A stretch of 64,000 nucleotides of DNA. Source: Alligator mississippiensis. Taxonomy: Eukaryota; Chordata; Crocodylia; Alligatoridae. The stretch's first letter is position 1; each line of letters begins with the position of its first letter. The notes under the pieces are model-generated. The model worked only from the letters and a program-made list of their open reading frames with translations, was not told the DNA's origin and searched no databases. The position numbers were made by a program, and so were the translations under genes. This document shows, piece by piece, positions 57,588 through 64,000 of the stretch. Location of the stretch: contig NC_081828.1 in assembly GCF_030867095.1 (NCBI RefSeq), forward strand, positions 215,419,978 to 215,483,977. Direction: 5' to 3'.

Positions 57588-58258
57588 GTTCTTTGGGTAG
57601 ATACAATATCTTTTATTGGACCGAGTAGTTGGAAAAAAAAAAAAAAAAATGTTCTTTGCAAGCTTTTGGGTGCAATCACCCTTCTTCAGGCATAGGAAGT
57701 GTCTGCTGTTCTGAGACTCCAAGGAATGAAAGAAGTGTGACAGGATCAGTGAAAATGTAAATTGGTGGAAATTAGAAAAACAGATGGTAAATAAGGGAAG
57801 GGAGGGGTTAGAACAAGGATGGAAAAAAGCCAAAGGTAAGTAAGGGAGACTCTACCGTAGTAGTTTTCCAAGGTAGAAAAGAGCCTGTCTGTGAAAAAAT
57901 ATATAGCTGAAAATTAGGAAGACAAAGAATAGAAAAGGAGGATAGAAGAGGAAGGGGGAGGAGTGTAAAAGGTCAGGTCTGGCAGGTACCTGGTGAATCA
58001 GATGTCAGGCAGGTTGCAATGTGTCATAAATCCAATGTCTACATTGAGTCCATGATTTTTTGTACCCAGTAGACGGATGAAGTGAAGTTTGTAGGCTCGT
58101 CTATGAAAGGTGTTTTGCAAGTTCCCTTTGAGGATTAGAACTGAGAGATCGGAGGAGGAGCAACTGTTTTGCGAGACATGCAAACCCATGGGTATTCTTG
58201 TTTTCAATAGATTTTCGGTGCGCGTTCATTCTGGTGTGCAGTTGCTGTTGAGCACAAG
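57588..58258 (-). mobile_element. Penelope-like element: terminus and GIY-YIG C-terminal remnant
   Basis: The terminus with 'caatatcttttattggaccg' lies at 57588-57700. The minus-strand frame around 58000-58200 reads SSDLSVLILKGNLQNTFHRR and then IRLLGTKNHGLNVDIGFMTH, the C-terminal part of a Penelope GIY-YIG endonuclease. The RT is missing. An A-run of 17 lies at about 57633. Confidence 0.75.
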
Positions 58259-59611
58259 CAGGCAGAAGGCTGGGTGGGAACCCTCCCAACCCCGTGAGTG
58301 CCTCAGGACAATGCAGCACAGGTCTGAAACGCAGCGCTTGGCATATGCATATAAATAACTGATATAGGTATGGACAGCATGTGGTACCATTCATATCTGA
58401 ACAGTACACAGGAGCTGGTAGAGAACTAGGAAAGGCTGTTCTGATGTCTCTAGGGAGCCCTCTGAGTGCATCCTGTGGCTTAAACCCCTCCCAGGGCCAT
58501 GCAAAATAAACAGGCAACCACTGAAGTAGGCCTGTTTGACAGCACAGCATGTGCACTGTCTGGAACATTTGATAGCGATCAGATTAAACGCGAGACATTC
58601 TGGTACAGTAGCTGTTAGGTCAGAAGGAAAAGGACATTGTTTGCCTCATTTATATAATCTCCGATTCTCATTGTCTCCTCTATATCAGACTGGTTGGGGA
58701 AGAGGAGAGGGAAAGGTAGAAAGCCCAGTGTTCAGAAGGTGCCAAGTACCCGTCGCACCGTTTGAAGTCAGTGGGAGGTCGGTACCTTTGAAAAGTCAGG
58801 TATTTTGTCTCGACTGAAATAACAAAGCACCCAAATAGTTCTTCAGGATTTCCTGCATGGGTTGTTTGTCTCATTAAAAGTGAAGGAATGCTCAAATTGC
58901 AAAAAGAGGAAATAAAAAAAAATGCTATTTTTGCATTTCAGAGGAACAGGCCTACTGCTAACTGCTGTTCCTTCAGCCTTATCATGGTTGGGCTTTCCTG
59001 AGATGGAAAACAAAGGTAAGACAAAGGTACACCGACTCCCAGGGAGACATACAGGTAGCACCCAAATGAAGGTTAAGCTGGAACCCACCAAAGAGGGACT
59101 GAAGAAGGACATGCATGGAAAACCATGGTCTTCACAAACCTTCTGGAAATGAAGGTCTTTGGAAAGTATCTTCTGCTTTATGGTATATGCAATCTGCAGA
59201 TGTAGTAAACAGAAGGGTAATAGCTCTTTGGCAGGAAAAGTTTAACAGAACGGAAATTAGAAAGCATTGGATGTGCTTTGCCAAACCAAGACTAGTGAAC
59301 AAAATCCCACTCCCCCTCCCGAACCACAGTCCTTAAGCTAATATTATCATATCCCCTCCCACACCCAATGACATTATGTCAGCCATGGTTTGCCGGTAGA
59401 CAGAGGCTCAGCCACAGACCACAGGAACTCAGTAGGCTTCTTTCTGCAGATCTGTAGCACAGTTAATGGAAACCTGCCCACACAGCCGCAAAACACTGTG
59501 TTTTTAACATGAAGGTCCCTTGGTGAAGTCCTGGCAAAGCTTTACACTTAGGCACCCAATCACAATTCCAGACTGCTCCAGCCTTCCAGCTCTAATGAAA
59601 GACATTTAATA
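58259..59611. other. Unique intronic DNA
   Basis: Nothing recognised. Confidence 0.4.
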
Positions 59612-59814
59612 TCACTCAGCTCTTTGGGTTGCAAAACTTCTACGTCTACAACTGCGAGCGAGAATTGTGAGTGCAAGAGAGTTGCTTCTCAGGCCTATCC
59701 CATTGTTTAAAAGTTTTCTTGCTTTGCTAAAGATCTCCCTCGTTGCTCCTAGCCTAAAATGCCCCACTGGTTCCATCCACTCCAGTAAATGCTCTGCAAA
59801 GGCCTCTGATGTCC
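59612..59814 (-). other. Weak candidate terminal exon
   Basis: On the minus strand a long pyrimidine tract (about 59820-59855) ends in an AG. It is followed by 66 open codons (TSEAFAEHLLEWMEPVGHF near the start) to TGA at 59612-59614, then ATTAAA. The protein is not recognised and may be a decayed repeat. It is entered as a candidate only. Confidence 0.25.
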
Positions 59815-59994
59815 CTAGCATAGAAGCAAAGAAAGTTGAAAAATAAAAAAGGGAAAATCTAGCTTCAACCCTTGAGAATATTTGGAAAATACGATCACTA
59901 AGAAATAACATCTGGACCCTAAATACTATAAACTAATTTTCAAAGAGGTGAAAGCCATCCTTACAATCTCAGTTGAAAACACATTAATATTTAT

Positions 59995-60160
59995 CATTGT
60001 TTTCCTTCGTGTGCTCCACAAAGGCAGTCAGTCATCCATTTTGCAGAGGAAGAAGACTGGACAAAGGTGAAGTGTTTTGGTCCAGGTAATCTAGAGTGTG
60101 TCAAAAACACAAGCAGAATATGAGTCCTGATTCCCAGTTCTGCACTTGGGTTATGGAGCG
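59995..60160 (-). repeat. MIR-type SINE, minus strand
   Basis: 'catccattttgcagaggaag' and 'gagtcctgattcccagttct' fit reverse MIR. Confidence 0.6.
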
Positions 60161-62458
60161 ATGCTGCTTCCCAGAAAAAAAACATACCTATGGGGCAAAA
60201 ATAACAGACTCCTGGCTCATGAAGAAGTCTGCCAGATACCTTCGTAATAAGTCCATGTGCTTCATTCTCAAGAAGTGTCCTCCAAAGAGCTGGGAAGAAT
60301 TTGCTATGCGGTTGTTGCTTATGGACCCCAATGAAAATGCCCTCCCCTGCCCCCGATACCTTTCATATCTGCTTTTGTTAGTAGGCATCTGCCCCTTAAA
60401 TCATTCCTGTGTTCCCTTCCTCCCTCTCCACATACTTCCTTCCTTTCTAATCTATTCCACCCACTACATGCCCTTCCCAATGGGGAAAAGGAGTTGGCTA
60501 GCATGGGTTTCCATGCTATTCAACTCTGCTCTACAATAAAGAAAACTGGTGGACAGAAACATCCTAACATTGACAACGACTATCTATTCTTCCTAAACTG
60601 GACCTGGAGAAAAAGATTCCTAAGTGGCCCTTTTTAAAAGGCGCTGCGCACATAGTTTTTCAGGTAGAGGTGCAAAGCCTAACAATATAGTTACAGGACC
60701 GATGGCTTTAGGAGAGAAAAAAAATTAACCCAGGTGTGTGCTAGGCTGAATTGCAGATAGACTATAACTGCACCAATGAGGATGAGGCACAAGCACAAAA
60801 GCAGTCTCCCTCAAAAAAAGGCCAATTTCATTCCAATTACTGTGTTTTCCATAATTTGCACTCTTTCGTTCCCTTATCCTCTCTCAAAAGCAGAAGGTCC
60901 TAGAAATGCCAAACAACCTTCCATTGCAAGACCCTTGTAAAATTCAATTTTTGTCACATATTTTGAACAAAAAAAAAAAAATAATAGCATACTTGGGAAC
61001 TGATTCCAGGAGAGGGAAAGAGTGGGGTGCAGCTATTCTCCCACAGTCATTCTAGGGAGCTCATTTATTATCATCATGCCAACAGAGCTGAAAGGGGCCT
61101 GATTTGCAGAAATGGGTATTCAGCTTTTTCTGGGAGAAAAAACAAACAAACAAAAAAACAACGTCCCTTGCAAAGCCTCTTAGTTTGACCTCCGCAAAAT
61201 TAAAGTCCCTCAAAATCGGCAGTCGTGTTGCAAAACATTTGCCAGCTGGATTAGAAATATCAGAACACTGCTGTTGGCAACCAGGTAAGAGTTGCTAAAT
61301 ACCAGATGGGAATTTAGGTTTTCATTTTATTGAAATGGGTCTTTAGTCTGCTTTCCTGCTGGGAGAGATGTTCAAAACCTTAGGGTTTCAGTATGGTTAA
61401 CTTTAGGCCAGACTCTACTGAGTTTGTAATAGTGATTTTAATAAGCATCATATTCTCCCAAGGTTTTCATTCTTACCCATTCACAAGGCACTGATGTGTT
61501 AACTAAAGGGTTTTGTTTTGGGGTTTTTTTTGTCTGGGATTAACAATGAACAGGAATGAACAACTGCAGACCAAACAAGCAGCAGCAGAGCAAAACAGCC
61601 ATTTCAAACGATGCTATTACTAAACTGCAGAGAGACAGGAACCGGAGAATGACAGGAACAGCTCCTAATATAATCTCCATGTTAATGAGGAAGAAAAATA
61701 AATTAAACTTATTTTGGTCTAAAAAGGCTGCATTTATTAAGTTATAGGTTCTCAGCAAATAAAATAAAACACTTCAGTCTCCAGCTTTGCCAGTTTGCTT
61801 GTGCTTTTGATATCACATGTACCCATCAGTATCTGCCTTGCTCTCCAAGGCTTTAATAATCATCAGGGTCTGTGCATGTGTGGTGCTAACAAACTCTGTG
61901 TTGAACCTTATAGATAAAATTAGGGGTTGGAGTAGGGGCTGTCTTCTATTACATGCTCATGGGGCAAATAGCACAGTGATGCCCAGAGACGCTACTACAC
62001 TATATAAAATGTTTATATATAATGTAAAGAGGTCTAAGCTGGAGGCGAGGCACTGCTACACATGACGTGACTTGCAAAACCATTTAATAAGCCTTCCATT
62101 TTCAGTGTAAAATGAAAACGGCACAAACTTGAGAGGTTTCACTGTGTCCCACCCCAGATAGGGGTTAATGTTTTTGCTCTGATAACCAAAAAAAATAGCA
62201 AGAGGCCTTCAGCTAAAGACATTCATGGCTTCTTTTTAATCTGCTTGCCTATTCATTAATATGCCTATCCCATGTCAAAGATGTGTGGCGTGGCAGGAAG
62301 CATAACTGATTCCATCAGGCCTTACTACCTGTGTAGAGGGAGCCCGGGATGATGAGTGCGGGCTCCCCCTGGACAGAGGAGCATGCTGACAGCGTTCCCA
62401 GCTGCGGTGGCTCCTGGACACACATTCAATTAATGGCATGCAAGGAGCAAGCCACAAA
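60161..62458. other. Unique intronic DNA
   Basis: No element recognised. The plus-strand frame 60096-60539 has no family resemblance. Confidence 0.4.
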
Positions 62459-62600
62459 GTTATTCCACATTTTTTTTGGAATAACTGTTGTTTATTCCTC
62501 CTTTTATCACTTCATTGACTGAACATGCAACTAGATCACAACTTAAGACATGATTAACTAGTTAATCACATCTTAAGGGTAATGTGTGGTGCAGGCCTTA
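62459..62600. mobile_element. Probable foldback element with two palindromes
   Basis: A perfect 9-bp stem GTTATTCCA / TGGAATAAC lies at 62459-62485. A 36-nt near-perfect palindrome centred on ACTAGT spans 62542-62577 (32 of 36 positions symmetric). The flanks suggest a small DNA transposon, but its ends are not defined. Confidence 0.5.
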
Positions 62601-62742
62601 GAGACCAAGAGAAGCTAGCTTGAGTCTTGATAGAAGACCTGACCTATAATACTTGAAGACTGTTGTATATAAGAGCTGGTGATGAACCTGGCACCTATTC
62701 ACAGCACATACAATATGCGAGGAGGGCAGAGAAAGAACAAGC

Positions 62743-62748
62743 TTTATT
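62743..62748 (-). terminator. Candidate poly(A) signal
   Basis: AATAAA on the minus strand, 41 bases after the stop of the candidate exon at 62790-62912. U-rich sequence ('gcttgttctttctctg') follows. Confidence 0.5.
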
Positions 62749-62789
62749 ACATGCTGTTTCAACCAAGGCTCAGCTTGAAGGTACCTGTC

Positions 62790-62912
62790 TCATTTCTTGC
62801 GTCTCCGACTCCGAGACCTGCTCTTGCTTTTGGATTTGAACCTGCTTGCTGCTGCCACCTTCTTCTCCTGATGAAGGTCTGGGTTGCGCCACACTTTCAA
62901 TAAGCCCAGTGG
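62790..62912 (-). CDS. Candidate terminal coding exon with RS/K-rich tail
   Basis: An acceptor with a good pyrimidine tract ('gaatttctcttttcag') precedes 40 open codons in phase 0. They read PLGLLKVWRNPDLHQEKK, then AAAS, then a tail of alternating Lys/Arg and Ser ending SRSRRRKK before TGA. Such tails occur in splicing-related nuclear proteins. I cannot name the gene. It has the same strand and splice phase as the SNAP47 SNARE exon 12 kb downstream. It could be an alternative SNAP47 end that lacks the SNARE helix, the end of a neighbouring gene, or a chance structure. Confidence 0.5.
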   Translation of the reverse strand, partial: PLGLLKVWRNPDLHQEKKVAAASRFKSKSKSRSRSRRRKK

Positions 62913-63147
62913 CTGAAAAGAGAAATTCACACAGTCATACACTGCCATCTGCCTGTAGCAAGTGAAAAATACAGGCGAGCCAACCGAGAGAACCGCAGTA
63001 CTGTCCTGCGGGCTTCTCTTGAGAGGCAAATGAAAGTTAAAAGGAGAATCGCCACATCCACAAACCTGCCCTGCCTCCAAAAAAAATAAGGAAAAGAAGA
63101 GAAAATCCTCGTCTACAAAACACTAGTCCCTACTTTGCAGGCTCATT

Positions 63148-63546
63148 GGGTGTGTCCACACATGTATTTATGCATGCCTAAACTCAATGCTTAAGGCGCA
63201 TTAATGTGATGTAAGCACGTATCTACATGTGGCACGCTAATGCGCATTCAATTTTAGGCACAAAAGTCGCATTAGTGCACATGTAGGCGTGGTAATGTGC
63301 ATTAAGGCAATGCATCTCCAGTGACGCACACCGCATTAATGTGCATTAGCACATCTACACATATGCTAATGCACTTTAATTGCACCTAAACTGGTATGTG
63401 CTTTATGCAGGTATCAAATTTAGGAAGGATTAGCCTAAAATGGCCATTTTTAAGGTGCACTAAGGGTGCACACATATAGACTCACACCCTTAATGGGCCT
63501 TAAAAATAGCTAATGTGCCTTAAATTGGCATGTGTAGAAGCTCCCA
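63148..63546. mobile_element. Foldback MITE-like element, complete-looking
   Basis: Left 'ggtgtgtccacacatgtatt', right 'ggcatgtgtagaagctccc'. The inner 'gcattaatgtgcattagcac' region is self-complementary. It is the best full-length partner for 28439-28866. Confidence 0.8.
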
Positions 63547-64000
63547 TTCTGTAAGAACACCATCATCCCCCAACAGGTTCCTTAATATCAAGGGACCAGA
63601 GAGCATTCCTCTTGGTTTTCAGGCAGCTATTTGAACCAGCAGGCATTGGAAGAAAGAAAAACAACACAAAGTGTTTATTTCTAATAGGAAAAGAAAGAAG
63701 TGTTGGCTTTCTTTATGCTTCTTCACTCACTGGCCTGTTCAGTTTGTAACACGTCAGTCCGGAGAACACCTGCGAATCATGTCATCTAAACCTCAGAACA
63801 AAAGGCCAATACTGACGATAACAGCACGCCCCCAGCTACTCAGTGCAGGAGCACGGATTTGACTCCCCAAGCAGCATGCCACCTGTCCTTTATTTAAAGC
63901 CCTGGCTCCTATTGCAATATCTGATCCCTCTCAGCCCAGATCAGTGCTACAATTAAAGGCCATTCTTTGTCATGCAGATTGTCTCGGGGGTTTAGCACCG
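63547..64000. other. Unique DNA to window end
   Basis: Nothing recognised. Confidence 0.4.

Larger units (their letters stand above)
50503..64000 (-). other. SNAP47: Probable last intron of SNAP47
   Basis: No further SNAP47 exon was recognised on the minus strand up to the window end. The last intron would then be at least 13.5 kb. A very short exon could have been missed. The stretch 50503-50985 shows nothing else. Confidence 0.5.

Overview
The window looks like reptile nuclear DNA, most likely crocodilian, with turtle as the main alternative. The evidence is the mix of fossils: many CR1 LINE fragments of several subfamilies, Penelope-like retroelements with a GIY-YIG remnant, MIR-type SINEs, hAT-type non-autonomous transposons and about ten foldback MITE-like copies with CTACACATG-type ends. 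Such elements dominate non-avian archosaur and turtle genomes. No bacterial, viral or organellar gene organisation is present, and nearly all open frames are repeat-derived or chance.

One host gene is recognised with confidence. Positions 50356-50502 on the minus strand are the terminal coding exon of SNAP47, carrying its C-terminal SNARE helix. A probable 3' UTR runs on to about 48.77 kb. No other SNAP47 exon was recognised, so the remaining exons are probably beyond 64 kb and 50.5-64 kb would be its last intron. Within that stretch, on the same strand and in the same splice phase, lies a candidate terminal exon at 62790-62912. It has a strong acceptor, a 40-residue open frame ending in an arginine/serine/lysine-rich tail, and an AATAAA 41 bases after the stop. 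It may be an alternative SNAP47 end or the last exon of another gene. A weaker terminal-exon-like structure lies at 59612-59814.

Layout: 1-6 kb has a LINE remnant, CR1 tails, an LTR fossil and MIR copies. From 6 to 17 kb there is mostly unique DNA with an AT-rich block near 7.0-7.25 kb that could be conserved non-coding sequence, plus CR1 pieces. From 17 to 31 kb there are longer CR1 ORF2 remnants, a second LINE, a U4 snRNA pseudogene (26972-27057) and a 757-bp solo LTR flanked by a 5-bp duplication inside a MITE. From 32 to 42 kb there is a dense transposon yard with a three-level nest at 35481-37077: a Penelope-like element split by a MITE, which is split by a hAT-like element. From 43 to 48 kb there is unique DNA and the longest CR1 copy. 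From 48 to 64 kb lies the SNAP47 3' end and intron with further CR1, Penelope, LTR and foldback copies.

No coherent new gene system was found. The most useful leads are the glutamine-to-histidine substitution at the SNARE zero layer of SNAP47, the RS-tailed candidate exon, the nested insertions that give a relative order of transposition, and several palindromic elements.
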